A stretch of DNA of 64,000 nt. Origin: Berghia stephanieae (Eukaryota > Mollusca > Gastropoda > Nudibranchia > Aeolidiidae). This document shows, one piece after another, positions 1-10,211 of the stretch. The position numbers and the translations under genes are program-made. Positions within the stretch are counted from its first letter, which is position 1, and every line of letters begins with the position of its first letter. The DNA is taken from the NCBI GenBank assembly GCA_034508935.3, contig CM067452.1, forward strand, positions 13,110,361 through 13,174,360. Reading direction: 5' to 3'. The notes beneath the pieces are model-generated. The model saw only the letters and a program-made list of their open reading frames with translations. It was not told where the DNA came from and made no database searches.

Positions 1-69
1 CAACTCACAAACGCGGATGGCAAAAACAATAACAAAGGCCTGAGTGACGTCATCTGCATACTATCTATA
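1..69 (+). repeat. MITE family A, right-end fragment
   Basis: This is the right end of a short inverted-repeat element that recurs in the first 10 kb (other copies near 775, 1232, 8650, 9050 and 10212). The segment runs from the CACAAACGCGGATGG block through a TGACGTCA palindrome to the terminal GCATACTATCTATA. The left end would lie outside the window. There is no coding potential. Confidence 0.7.
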
Positions 70-284
70 CATCCCGCTACTAAAATAGTATTGCCACCTT
101 ATGATTCAATGTGTAACCAATTCATTATTAGTACCATGAAGGACTGGTTAGATACACACTTCCAAGGATTTAGGAACCAGAATAGTAGAAGGTGAGCCGT
201 TACGACTTTTCTTCCCTATAAAACAATGCATAATGTGACAGCTCTAAGTATTCGCCTAGTACACGTAAAATTGAATTATTTTTT

Positions 285-380
285 TTTAATTTTAAATAAA
301 ATAAAATAAAATTCCCTTTATTCATCCCATAGGGGAAAAATGTCTCTCGGGTCTATTCCGAGGGACTGGAATAATACACT
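285..380 (-). repeat. SINE family A, 3' tail fragment
   Basis: The AAATAAAATAAAATTCCC tail and the following 60 bases match, in reverse, the 3' end of the tRNA-headed SINE seen in full at 3213-3410 and 7850-8096. Only the tail is present; the tRNA-like head is missing. Confidence 0.6.
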
Positions 381-677
381 TCTAACAGTCGTAACGTCAT
401 TTCCCTCATAATGATGCATGGTAACTTAGTAACACTGGCTCTAAACTATCGGAACAATGGCGGACGCCTGTATGAAATATTTCTCCGACGAGCATAAAAG
501 CGTATCCAGAGGAAAAAACCCATTAAAAATCTGATCATGTTTTGGCTTTTCCACATTCTGATCACAAGACATATGAAAAGTTCTAGCCAGCATGAAGAAT
601 AAAAAGTACCGATTTTCTTTGTTTAGAATCATGATGACCGCCGTTGCTGGGCGACGTGACATCAGAGTATTGAATCC
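381..677 (+). repeat. MITE family B, copy 1
   Basis: This element of about 297 bp has two other copies, at 2131-2421 (reverse) and 9335-9633. It starts with an ACAGTCGTAACGTCA-type end and finishes with GACATCAGAGTATTGAATCC. In the cleanest copy (9335) the two ends are imperfect inverted repeats of about 22 bp. Short ORFs inside are not conserved as proteins. The superfamily is unknown because no target duplication is clear here. Confidence 0.65.
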
Positions 678-774
678 AATTCAGACGTCTAATGGTTCTG
701 AAGGACTACTTTTACTTGTCATGCGCAGAGGACTTGAACTCAGTCACCCAGATCGTAGCCATCGTTAACTAAAA

Positions 775-964
775 GATAGTATGCGCTTGGCTAAGAAGTT
801 CATAACATTGCTATCCGGAAGTATAATGGACCAACACACAAAACTGTGTGTATCCATGAACGTTTATAGTCGGGTTAAAGCAGTTCAGTGAGCATTACTC
901 ATAAACGCGGATGGCAAAAACCATTAACAAAGACCTGAGTGACGTCACCTTCGAATATCTATAG
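775..964 (+). repeat. MITE family A, diverged copy
   Basis: Family-A element with internal blocks for CATCCGGAAGTATA, the AACACAC block and CGCGGATGGCAAAAAC, followed by TGAGTGACGTCA. The terminal repeats have drifted (AGATAGTATGCGC at the left, ATATCTATAG at the right). Non-coding. Confidence 0.65.
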
Positions 965-1231
965 CCTGACACTGACCAAAATATGACGTCAAAATGCCAG
1001 TCTTTGGCCACAAAAGAAAACAAATCGTGAGTTGTATTCAATAGTTCAACCAATGGGAGCTCTTGTTTCCATGAGCACCACTAACGACAACTCACTAGGC
1101 AGTGCAAAAAAAAAAAAAAAAATAAATAATGACGTCAAAATGCCAGTCTTTTTGGGTTTCAGTGTCACGCTATAATTTCACGATGGCTACGGACAGAGAC
1201 GATTGCTCAATGATTTGACTTTACCCTACCC
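965..1231. repeat. Repeat mosaic with duplicated TGACGTCA block
   Basis: The string ATGACGTCAAAATGCCAGTC occurs twice as a direct repeat (about 982 and 1129), separated by a segment that reappears in altered reverse form near 8930-9030 (TGAGTTGTCGTTAG on the other strand). An A-rich run ends the first half. No coding sequence was seen. Confidence 0.45.
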
Positions 1232-1425
1232 TATAGATAGTATGCAGATGACGTCACTCAGGCCTTTGTTATTGTTTTTGCCATCCGCGTTTGTGAGTTG
1301 TTCTCACGAAACTGTATTAACCAGACCTTAAAAGTTCATGGTTACACAGAGTTTTAGGTGTTGGTCCCTTATCCTTCTGGATGGCAATGTTATGAGCTTC
1401 TTAGCCAAGCGCATACTATCTATAC
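1232..1425 (-). repeat. MITE family A, complete reverse copy
   Basis: This is the neatest family-A copy. It begins TATAGATAGTATGC and ends GCATACTATCTATA, so the ends are perfect inverted repeats of 14 bp. It is about 194 bp long, has no ORF and carries one TGACGTCA palindrome near its left end. The TA at each end may be a TA target duplication, which would point to a Tc1/mariner-like origin, but this is inference. Confidence 0.7.
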
Positions 1426-2130
1426 GTCGACATTTCCACATTCCATCAGTAAAACTTTTAAGAGTAGAATCAATAATATTTTCCGGTGTTAAAAAATGAT
1501 TCAGTCATCACATTTTAAAAGAACTAAACAATGTATAATGTGACAGCTATTAGTAGTCGCCTGGCCAATGTAAATAAATGCTGATTTTGTAAAAATATAA
1601 TTCATTACGGTACTTCCTTTTTTTCTTTTTTTTTTTTTTCCTTTTTTTTTTTTTTTTTTTGAAATTGGAAGTCTTTATTGAATTAGGCCGACGGGTACAT
1701 AATATTATATACAGGTCTGACAATCGAAATAACTTATGGGCCTAGTTTGGCATTGTTGCAGTGGACAATATAATTTTGCGTCATTTTTAAAAAGATTTCT
1801 ATTACAATAGTGAGCCCATAAGGAATTGGGTTACCAGTCAGACCTGTGAATAGGTGCACTTAGTAATAGGCCTATTTTGATGTGTCATGAAGCGGATCGA
1901 ACTAACTTTCTTTCTACATCCGGCATCGTCAATCATTTAGTATTGCAGCTTGACGCCCGAGGAAATAATAAATAACAATGTGAAATCGAATTCAATTTCA
2001 CGTTGTTATTTATTTCTTCGAGCTTCGAGCAGCAACATTTACAGTAGAAATAATGACAATGATATAACGAAATAACAGAAAGCTTCAAATGAATTTACGA
2101 AGTCATGTCATGATGTGAACATTTACAATA
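1426..2130. other. Gene-free interval with a hairpin
   Basis: Poly-T runs lie at 1620-1660. A strong palindrome sits at about 1955-2020, where AATAAATAACAATGTGAAAT is followed by its near-complement around a GAATTC centre. I see no gene, SINE head or LINE fragment in the rest. Confidence 0.5.
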
Positions 2131-2421
2131 GGATTCAATTGTCTGATGTCAAGTCGCCTAGCAACGAGCAGCTTGGTTCTAAACAAAGAAAATCGGTACT
2201 TTTATTCTTCATGCTGGCTAGAACTTTTTCACATGTCATGTGATAAGAATGTATAAAATTCAAAACATGATCAGATTTATATTGTTTTTCTCCTCCGGAT
2301 ACACTTTTATACTCGTCAGAGAAGTATATCATAAGGGCGTCCGACATTGTTTCGATAGTTTAGAGCCAGTTACTGAGTTACTCTGCGTCATTACGAGGGA
2401 AGTGACGTCACGACTGTTGAA
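2131..2421 (-). repeat. MITE family B, copy 2
   Basis: Reverse-orientation copy of the element at 381-677, sharing the CATGCTGGCTAGAACTTTT block and the TCGGTACTTTTATTCTTC block. It ends in AAGTGACGTCACGACTGTTG, giving a CRE-like palindrome close to the terminal repeat. Confidence 0.65.
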
Positions 2422-2448
2422 GCGTATTCCTCTCGTCTTTCATTCATC

Positions 2449-3122
2449 TTAAATTAGCAATGACTATCCCGCACAAATCTTTGGGCCTCTTTTTCGCTCA
2501 CGAAGTGCCCGAATTCGCGTCAAAATATGGGACGAAGCCGTTTCGTATATGCTATTTTAAAAAATTAATTACGACGCTGTTTATCGATTAATATAACTGA
2601 AAGTTGGCACACAGTTAGAAAAAAGGTCTTTTTAGATTAAGTCAAGCGACAAAACTCGTGCGATTACCAGAAGACCGTTAAAAATAGATTTTTACTCTTT
2701 GGTGTAAAATATTTCTAAAACTACCGGGTGTGGAGGGTTTGTCGCTGAAAAGGTAATACATGAACATTTCTTCTTTTTGGTTGTAAAATTTCATATGAAT
2801 ATGACGAGTACTTTTCCCGTATTTTACAAAACACCATCCTAATTTGCTCTTCAAGTTTCAATTTTTTAATCCACTTATTACGCAAGATACAACCAAAGGT
2901 CGAAAAAAAATGCCGAAAAAGCGTCCCATATTTTCGCGTTTTTTTCCTCTTCGCGGGTCATCCAAATAAATGACACCTTTGAAACTGCATAACTTGTTTA
3001 TTTATGAATGGATTTTCAAAATTCAAAAACATTTTTACTCAGTGGAGATAGGGCTTTGATTTTAGACAAAATTTTTCCTCAAAAAGAGAAAAAAACATTT
3101 TTCATAGTCATTGCTATCTTAA
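2449..3122. mobile_element. TTAA-flanked MITE, 674 bp
   Basis: The left end TTAAATTAGCAATGACTAT and the right end, read on the other strand, TTAAGATAGCAATGACTAT, match at 17 of 19 positions. Both include TTAA, the target duplicated by piggyBac and some Kolobok elements. The interior is AT-rich and has no transposase ORF, so this is a non-autonomous copy. The assignment rests only on ends and target site. Confidence 0.65.
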
Positions 3123-3212
3123 ACGTTTCATTCGTCGTGTTGTGCTGACATAGTGGAAATTCAAAACGTTCAAGTCATTATATGAGAAGATGAATTTCAA
3201 CATCTAATACTT

Positions 3213-3410
3213 GGGGGCAGCGTGACTCAGTGGTACGGTCTTTGCTTCGTACCCGAAAGGTACCGAGTTCGATCACACGCCGCTGCTCTGTGTGGGGTCT
3301 TGAACAAGTCACCTCGCTCTAGCTGACGCCTGGGTTATTCCAATCTTCCCTTAGAATAAGACTCTGGAGACAAAACTCCCCTATGCGATGAATAAAGGGA
3401 AATTTGATTT
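3213..3410 (+). repeat. SINE family A (tRNA-headed), full-length
   Basis: The head reads GCAGCGTGACTCAGTGGTAC (A-box region) and GAGTTCGATCAC (B-box) with tRNA-like spacing. A unique body follows, ending in GATGAATAAAGGGAAATTTG. A matching full copy lies in reverse at 7850-8096, a tail at 285-380 and a head at 55518-55571. This is a retroposed element, not a tRNA gene: the acceptor and anticodon stems do not form properly. Confidence 0.7.
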
Positions 3411-3430
3411 ATTATTTTGTATTCTATTGT

Positions 3431-3832
3431 AGAAGATCGGAAGATCCGACGTTCGAGACCCGCTCTGAGCGGCGCATAGTTGATTCATTGGAAAAGACCT
3501 TTACTCACATTCTGTCAACGTACTCAGGTGCAAGATAAGTAACTGGCCGTTAACAGCATTGTCTATGTTGGTAAAAATTGCGTTATCGTCTAACAGGTGT
3601 CATGTCTCGTCCTAAAGAAAACTTGAGCTTTTATTTAGCGCAATATCCACAAAACGTGCTCAAAGCGCTTTACAACTGGTCCCTGACCAACAGCAACAGG
3701 TAACATGTAGACCAGTCATAACGCCTGATACGTGATATTACAACTTTTTCTAAAGAGACAACGCTGTTGATGACCAGGTACTCATTTTACACGTGGGTAC
3801 GGTGAGAGAATATGAGCAAAGAGCCTTTTCCA
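3431..3832. repeat. SINE family B, two copies head to head
   Basis: A plus-strand copy (3431 to about 3625) carries GACGTTCGAGACCCG, GTACTCAGGTGCAA and GGCCGTTAACAGC. It is followed by a minus-strand copy (about 3628-3832) with AAAGCGCTTTACAA, the AACGCTGTTGA block and GAGAGAATATGAGC. The copies face each other through their 3' ends, giving an imperfect hairpin. The same family recurs at 14455, 37797, 48156, 56483, 60055 and 60866. Confidence 0.65.
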
Positions 3833-3935
3833 AATTTTAATAAGATACATGCCATAATAAGATTAGACAATAAAGGGATGCTATCCAGGTTATTGGCGAA
3901 TATCATTTTCAACGATTGTTCCCCCTTGTTGTGTC

Positions 3936-3950
3936 ACTTCCACAGAGTTA
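3936..3950. repeat. Target duplication of I-like LINE (3' side)
   Basis: ACTTCCACAGAGTTA occurs here and at 7804-7818, immediately outside the two ends of the LINE. It is an exact 15-bp target-site duplication. Confidence 0.9.
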
Positions 3951-4019
3951 CTTACTTACTTACTTATCCGAACCAGCGACCACCTGAGCTCTAGCCCTTC
4001 GGTCTTGTGCCATGACGTA

Positions 4020-4738
4020 GAAGTTAGACGTCTTTTGTAGTTGTTCCAGGTGACTATAAAGTGTGTTACTGATGCTTGGATTTGGTGTGAGGAATGTGCA
4101 TCTCAGATCTTCAAGAGGTTGACATTCAAGCAAGTGGTGTGTTACTGTTTCATTGGGGTGTTGACATAGGGGCAGGAGGGGGATGTGTCTTTTGTAATTT
4201 TGCTTAAATGGTTGTTGAGCGGTATGTGTTGTGTTCTTAGTTGAAAGATGATGCTTTGCTGGTGTCTTCTGAGCTTATTTAGGCAACCAGTCTTTACAGG
4301 AGTGGTCATATGGGAAAACATACATCTACCCGTGGTGCTCATTGCCCAACTGTTCATCCATTCTTCTCTCTTATTTGTTTTGATTATTTGTTTCGCTGTG
4401 TCTAAGGATACTGGAAATGATGGTTGTAAAAGTGTTGATCCGAGTCTGGCTAGTCTGTCTGCATTGTCATTTCCTGGTATATTTGAATGTCCCGGTATCC
4501 ACTGGAGAGATAAGTCTACTCTGTGTGTTGTAAGGAATTCATCTAGTTGAGATCTTAAACTATTGAACGTTGAGGAGAGTTTATCTAAATCGAGAGCTTG
4601 GAGAACCGATTTGGAGTCTGTGAAGATGACAGTGTTTTGAAGTTTTGAAGGGTTTAGCTGGAAAAAGAAGAGAGGTGTCGCAGTGAGGCTTCTATTGCAA
4701 CTGCCTCTGCCTCGTAGTTTGAGCAGGAGCTTCCGCAA
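4020..4738 (-). pseudogene. LINE RNase H domain and zinc-knuckle tail
   Basis: Continues the I-like LINE ORF2. Visible RNase H motifs are FTDSKSVLQAL (catalytic Asp) and IPGHSNIPGNDNADRLAR (His and final Asp). The first RNase H strand, VYTDGSAHKGTKNAGYG, and the NYEAEA glutamate are in the preceding frame (4654-6603). After a further one-base shift near 4165 the minus strand reads a CCHC-like tail, with Cys residues just before QHPNE and a downstream THHLLEC, then a stop about 70 codons later. RNase H at the C-terminus separates this LINE from the Jockey, CR1 and RTE groups. Confidence 0.75.
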
Positions 4739-6860
4739 GAATTGTGGATTTTATCACAGGTTTTATCTGGGTATTCTACTACAAACCCATACCCAGCATT
4801 TTTAGTTCCTTTGTGGGCAGATCCATCTGTGTAAACATGTATCCAGTTGTCTGGGTATTCTTGTATTGTCTTCATTGCTAATGTTTGTATATCTGATTTG
4901 TTTCTATTTCTTGTTGTTTCTTCTACGAGGTTAGTCTTTATTTTTGGAAGTTTTAGTTCGGCGTATGGAGGTTTTTGACTGATTAAAAAAGATTTTTCTC
5001 TGTTTTCTGGGAGTCTGTGTCTTTCATTCAAGTTGTTAGCAATGTGTAGCAGGGATTTTTGTTTTAATCTTGTTCTTGGTTTCCATTTCTCTGCCAGAAT
5101 TCTGTTTGGATGGTTTTCCTCTTTTCGTTTGTATCTTTCAACCATTTCAAGCACTGCTGATTCTCTGCGAAGTCCAAGTGGTTCCACATTAGTATGTATT
5201 TCACATGCTGCTGTGGGTGTCGATCTCAGGGCACCGGAGATGAAGCGAAGGGCTTGGTTTTGTACTCTGTCCAAGGTTTTGTGTGTGTTTTTACTACCTA
5301 CATTTTGGAGGGCTAAATTGTAGTCCATGACGGAACGCACATAGCCTAAATAGAGTTGTCGAAGCGAGTTTTTGTCTGCTCCCCAATTAGTACTGGCTAG
5401 TCGTTTTAGTAACTGGAGTCTCCTTGTGGCTTTGATTTTTACATTCTGAGTGTGTTTGTTCAGAGATAGTTGTCTGTCTAACTGTATGCCCAAATATGTG
5501 GGGTTTTCTTCTTTCGCGAGTCGATAGCCTTGGATGGAGAGTGTTATTTCTTTCTTGGAAACAGGATGGCTCTTAGTAAATAAAGAGTAGACTGTTTTAT
5601 TGCAATTTACTTTTAATTTCCATTTATCACAGAAGGTGTTTAAGCTTTCTAAATCTTCATTTATTCTATTGGAGGCTATTGGTAGATGCTTTGTAGTATA
5701 CCACATAACTAAATCGTCAGCATATAGGGCCTTTTCTGTCTGTAATACTTCTGGTAGATCATTTATAAAAATAAGGAAGAGAGTACAGCTGAGGCAGGAT
5801 CCTTGTGGGAGACCTTCCTCTAATACTTCTCTGTTTGACAGTCCGTTATTAATTTTTGTTTGGATTGTTCTGTTACTGAGAAATTGTTTAATCCAGAAGT
5901 AGAGATTTCCATCAATTCCGTAGTCCATCATTTTTGATAACAACCCTTTCCTCCATACTTTGTCATAGGCCTGTTGGAGATCAACAAAAACCGCGACTGT
6001 ATGTTTTCCATCTTGAAAGCCATCAATTATTTTTTGACTTAATCTAAACAATTGATCTTCTGTTCTTTGCCCTATCCTAAAGCCTGCCTGATATTTATTT
6101 AGTAGGCCACATGTCTCCAGCCACCAGTATAATCGGTTATTTACCATTCTCTCAGCGATCTTTCCAACACATGAGGTGAGAGATATTGGTCGGTAACTTT
6201 TCGTTTCGTCGGGTGGTTTATCTTTCTTTAAGATTGGAATTATAATAGCATTTTTCCATCCCCTTGGTACTATTCCTGTCTCCCATGTTAGATTTATAAG
6301 TTTGAGAAGCATCTGTTTACCTCTCACGCTAAGATGCAGGAGCATTTCATTGTGTATCTTATCTGGTCCAGGGGATTTCCTTAACTTGAGTTTTTTCATA
6401 GCTCTGTGAAGTTCTGACATGGTAAAGCCCTCTTTGAACAGATATGAGATAGCTTTTGGGGCCTTTTCTTGATGTTTAAGGTCTTTAATCAATTTTTTGT
6501 CCTTTTCACTTCTTTTTGATGCCTTGTTTACTGAAGCAAAATGTTTGTTGAAGATCATGGCTTTTTTTTGGTCATCTACGATTGTTCCTTCTGTAGTTTT
6601 CATGGGCTTTGGGTTGGTTTTCGGGGTTTCATTGTTAAGATTATTAAGTAAGGCCCATGCTTTTTTCCCATTTTGATTGAGGTCAATATTAGCGCATGTG
6701 TCTGCCCATTTCTTTCTTTTAGCGTTGTTAATAGTTCTTTTGACAATTGCCGATGCTTTATTGTACTCAATCTTGTTTTTAATGGTTTTGTTTTCCTCTA
6801 AGTTTTTCCTTGTTTCCTTTCTTGCATTTACTGCTTTTTCAATTTCTTTGCTCCAGAAGG
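4654..6860 (-). pseudogene. LINE reverse transcriptase (I/Nimb-like)
   Basis: The longest open frame covers about 650 residues from the Met at 6603 but is open upstream to about 6860, where it should join the endonuclease frame. RT landmarks are RKSPGPDKIHNEML, IIIPILKKDKP, YRPISLTSCVGKIAERM, the catalytic VFVDLQQAYDKVW, LPQGSCLSCTLFLIFINDL and the YADD box in ALYADDLVMW, then YLGIQLD. The frame ends within the start of RNase H. The catalytic aspartates are all present. It makes cDNA at nicked chromosomal DNA in active relatives. Confidence 0.85.
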
Positions 6861-7803
6861 TTTGTAATTCTGTCGACTACCTCTTGGAATTCCTGCTTTT
6901 GCAGCTGCAAGAATGGCTTTGGTGAGGGCTTCGTTTAAATGTTCTACACTTGATGTATCGGTAATTTTTGGAAGCTGGTCATCTAATGTTGCTGTGAAAA
7001 CATCCCAGTTTGCTTTCTTGAAATTCCATTTGGATTTTTGCTCAAATGTTTTCTTCTGTGTTTGAACTGTTATTTGTGTTAAAATTGGTTTATGGTCACT
7101 GCCTATTTCATCCAGGACTTTAATGTGACAAGAATTCAGAAGGTCAGAGGAGATGATGGTTAGATCGGGATGACTCAGGGACATATGAGCTCTGTGAAGA
7201 AGGGTCGGGACTGAGTCTGCATTTTGTAAAATGGTGAGGTTGGTTGTGTTGCAAAGCTTTTCTAGTTCTTTTCCTGTGTTGTTTAAATTTTTGTATCCCC
7301 ATAGTGGAGAGTGGCCATTGAAGTCACCAGCAATTATTGTGTTGTTGTATTGGGAACTGTTTAGATCTGTTAGGTTTATAGTACACCGTGGAGGGTTGTA
7401 AATGTTGTAAATGGTAAATTTCTTATTTAGGTGCCATAAGGTGACTTTCTGTACATCGGTTGAGTTCTGTGATGGTTTAGAAGTAACATCTCCCGTGATG
7501 TCATTTCTTATATAAGTAATAACACCACGGCAGTCGTCACATTTGCAGGTATAGTATGTATAACCAGCAATATATGGATCGCTATTTTTATACAAGGTTT
7601 CCTGAAGTAAAGCGATGTGAACTTCCTTTTCATTTAATAATTTCTTCAGCTCTGTCTTTTTATTCCTGATTCCACAAATGTTAATTTGTAAAATATTCAA
7701 ATGTTTGTGGAATTTCTTTGTCCCAGTAGCTGACTTTTCGCGCAGATCAGCCTGGTACTCACTGTCTGGCGCGGACCTTTTTCGAGGCGACGTCCGAGCT
7801 CGT
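6828..7803 (-). pseudogene. LINE APE-type endonuclease
   Basis: The N-terminal part of ORF2 has the AP-endonuclease-like motifs LQINICGIRNK (Asn), HIALLQET (Glu), IIAGDFNGHSPLWG (Asp and Asn) and GSDHKPI (terminal Asp-His). The computed frame reaches a Met at 7898, but that start lies in flanking DNA beyond the target duplication at 7804-7818, so the element has no start codon of its own before the endonuclease. A one-base loss in a T-run near 6862 puts the following RT in another frame. Confidence 0.8.
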
Positions 7804-7818
7804 ACTTCCACAGAGTTA
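7804..7818. repeat. Target duplication of I-like LINE (5' side)
   Basis: Exact second copy of ACTTCCACAGAGTTA, which fixes the 5' junction of the element at 7803. Confidence 0.9.
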
Positions 7819-7849
7819 AGATAGACTTCTTTGTGGTCACTTGGGTTAA

Positions 7850-8096
7850 TAATAAAATAAATAAATAAATAAATAAAATTCCCTTTATTCATCCCCAAGG
7901 GGAAATTTGTCTTTAGGGTCTATTCCAAGGGAAGACTGGAATAACCCAGGCGTCGGCCGCAGAGCAGCGCCGCAAGTGAGCTAATAGGGCGATGTGACTT
8001 GCTCAAGGCCACACAACTCAGCGGCGGGTGATTGAACTCGGTACCTTTCGGGTAAGAAGCAAAGACAGTACCACTGAGCCACGCTGCCCCACGCTT
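7850..8096 (-). repeat. SINE family A, reverse full copy
   Basis: Reading the minus strand, the head GCAGCGTGGCTCAGTGGTAC and the box ACCGAGTTCAATCACCCGCC are followed by a body and a GAATAAAGGGAATTTTATTT tail. The tail abuts an (ATAA)n stretch. It lies 30 bp beyond the LINE target duplication. Confidence 0.7.
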
Positions 8097-8273
8097 ATAT
8101 ATAGAGATCAATCTGAAATGTAGAAAATAAAAGTGGATGCATTTTTGCTCCTTGCTTCAGTTCCTTTATCAGTGACTGAAGTGTCCATTCATACGGGACG
8201 GGTGTTCCAGTGTTGTGGCTTATTGCTTTATCTGTATTTTATGATTTGTTTGTCAACGTTCATTCGTACATAT

Positions 8274-8449
8274 AGCTCCTGCATCCCCAGTATTAAAAAA
8301 AAATAATAATAATGTTCTAGTAGTGTGTTTGGGAGGGGGAGACTTTAAAAAAAAAAAGTTCCCCCCCCCCTCCCAAACCCTCATACTACAACATTATATT
8401 ATAAAAAAAAAAGAATACTGGGGATGTAGGAGCTTTCGGAAGGCCTCCC
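8274..8449. mobile_element. MITE of the GGGAGGCCTTCC family, left end lost
   Basis: The right end reads GAATACTGGGGATGTAGGAG then CTTTCGGAAGGCCTCCC, identical to the right end of the 2.9-kb transposon at 11363-14290. The left end has only AGCTCCTGCATCCCCAGTAT and lacks the outer GGGAGG block. The interior is a poly-A/poly-C palindrome. This is a non-autonomous relative of that transposon. Confidence 0.65.
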
Positions 8450-8649
8450 AAGTATTTGACTATAATATACCATGCTACTGAAATGCCACCTTTATATAAC
8501 CTATTCATTATTAGTACTCCGAAGGGCTGGTTACATACACACTCCCAAGGATTTAGGAACCAAGAGAGTGGAGATTTGACGTCATGACTTTTCTTCCCTA
8601 TTAACGAGACGTTTGAAATCTTGTTTCCATGTCAGCTGTTCTCAATAAA
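8450..8649. repeat. Repeat also present near 90-200
   Basis: The blocks CTATTCATTATTAGTAC, CACTCCCAAGGATTTAGGAA and ATGACTTTTCTTCCCTAT closely match 100-220. A third, weaker match lies near 9810-9900. It belongs to the same TGACGTCA-rich repeat cluster as families A and B. No ORF. Confidence 0.5.
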
Positions 8650-8870
8650 GATAGAATGAAGTTGACGTCACTCAGGTCTTTGTTATTATTATCATTATTA
8701 TTATTATTACTTTTTTTTTTTTTTTGCTATCCACGTTTATGATTAATTCTCACTTAACTGTATTATAAATACTATAAAAGTTCATGGTTACACAGAGTTT
8801 TGTGTGTGGTCTGTTATACTTCCGGATGGCAATGTTGTGAGCTTCTAAGCCAAACGCATACTATCAATAG
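8650..8870 (-). repeat. MITE family A, diverged reverse copy
   Basis: It contains TTGACGTCACTCAGG, the GTTCATGGTTACACAGAG block, CTTCCGGATGGCAATG and a right end CGCATACTATCAATAG. An (ATT)n plus poly-T expansion interrupts the CTTTGTTATTG block. Confidence 0.6.
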
Positions 8871-9049
8871 ATTTCATTGTGTTGGAGCGGAGCCTTCTTG
8901 AACTTTGCGTTGAGCACAAGGACTTGTAATGTGACGCCACTCGAGGCTTGTGCATCGCCGAGTGAGTTGTCGTTAGGAGTGCCAAAGGAAACATATGATC
9001 TTATTGAATAAAACTCACGATTTGTATTCTTTCAGTGATTGTCGCCTTG

Positions 9050-9333
9050 TATAGATAGTATGCGCTTGGCCAAGGAGTTCACAACATTGCCATCTGGAAG
9101 TATAGCGGACCAACACACGAACTCTGTGTAACCATGAACTTTTATAGATAGAATGCTCTTGGCCAGGAGTTCACAACATTGCCATCCGGAAGTATAGCGG
9201 ACCAACACACGAACTCTGTGTAACCATGAACTTTTATAGTCTGGTTAATACAGTTTAGTGAGAACAACTCACAAACGCGGATGGCAAAAACAATAACAAA
9301 GGCCCGAGTGACATCATCTGCATACTATCTATA
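9050..9333 (+). repeat. MITE family A, copy with internal duplication
   Basis: Terminal TATAGATAGTATGC and GCATACTATCTATA are intact. A segment of about 90 bp holding CACAACATTGCCATC and GGACCAACACACGAACTCTG is duplicated in tandem (about 9056-9145 and 9146-9235), the second unit starting with its own TATAGATAGAATGC. Either one element inserted into the end of another, or slippage occurred. No coding. Confidence 0.7.
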
Positions 9334-9334
9334 C

Positions 9335-9633
9335 GATTCAACAGTCGTAACGTCACTTCCCTCGTAATGACGCATAGTAACTTAGTAACTGGCTCTAAAC
9401 TATCGGAACAATGGCGGACGCCCTTATGAAATACTTCTCTGACGAGCATAAAAGCGTATCAGAGGGGAAAAAAACCCATTATAAATCTGATCATGTTTTG
9501 ACTTTTACACATTCTGATTACAAGACATATGAAAAGATCTAGCCAGCATGAAGAATAAAAAGTACCGATTTTCTTTGTTTAGAACCACGATGGCCGTCTT
9601 TGCTGGGCGACGTGACATCGGACTATTGAATCC
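9335..9633 (+). repeat. MITE family B, copy 3
   Basis: It begins GATTCAACAGTCGTAACGTC and ends, read on the other strand, GGATTCAATAGTCCGATGTC, an imperfect inverted repeat. It directly abuts the right end of the family-A copy at 9050-9333. Confidence 0.65.
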
Positions 9634-10211
9634 AATAATGACGTACAATATTTTGGTCATTGTCAGGCTATCAGTTTGGCGGCTACGGTTGGACACAATT
9701 CGGGGACACAGTCGGTGACAAATACATTCCATTAATAATGAAGACAACTCACGTGGAGGCATAAATATAAGGCAGGGTAGTCGTGACGTCACACATTCTA
9801 CTCTTCCGGTTCCAAACTACTTGGAATTTGTGTATGTAACCAGTCCTTCTGAATAGGTTACATTTTGAATCATACGGTGGGATAACTATTTTAGAAGCTT
9901 GATACAAAGGCAGATTCTTTGGATTACGGGATGTAAAAGAGCAAGGATGGATAGTCTTAAGACGGCAAGCATTTATTTAGACTAGAAATTAAGATGCCAT
10001 CACTCAGTTATTATCTATCCCATTTTATTCCTCTCTACGTTTGATTTTATTTATTTACAATGTTCCTTTGATAACTGTTTTGCTGACGAAGGGACTGCGC
10101 CCGACACGTCCGTTTTTAGTACAGTTTCCAACGAAAGCCTGTCCATTTTCACCTTTCAATAGTAGGCTACATGTATTTTTAAAGAAAAGAAAGCGAACTT
10201 GTCCATAGGTC
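9634..10211. other. Gene-free repeat-flank interval
   Basis: It contains one TGACGTCA palindrome near 9785 and weak matches to the 90-200 repeat. The right half is unique-looking AT-rich DNA. No ORF has protein-like features. Confidence 0.4.

Larger units (their letters stand above)
3951..7803 (-). mobile_element. I/Nimb-like LINE, 5'-truncated
   Basis: A non-LTR retrotransposon of 3,853 bp lies on the minus strand between exact 15-bp duplications. Its 3' end (left edge) is a (TAAG)n tail, as in the I group. It encodes an APE-type endonuclease, a reverse transcriptase and an RNase H domain followed by a zinc-knuckle-like tail, the domain order of I/Nimb LINEs. No ORF1 precedes the endonuclease, so the copy is 5'-truncated. 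Three frame changes, each explicable by one missing T in a run, are the only defects I see, which argues for a young copy. The insertion itself lies outside any host exon. Confidence 0.85.

Noticed and set aside
4654-6603. Independent host gene with RNase H
   Set aside because: It lies between exact 15-bp target duplications and has the domain order of an I-like LINE.
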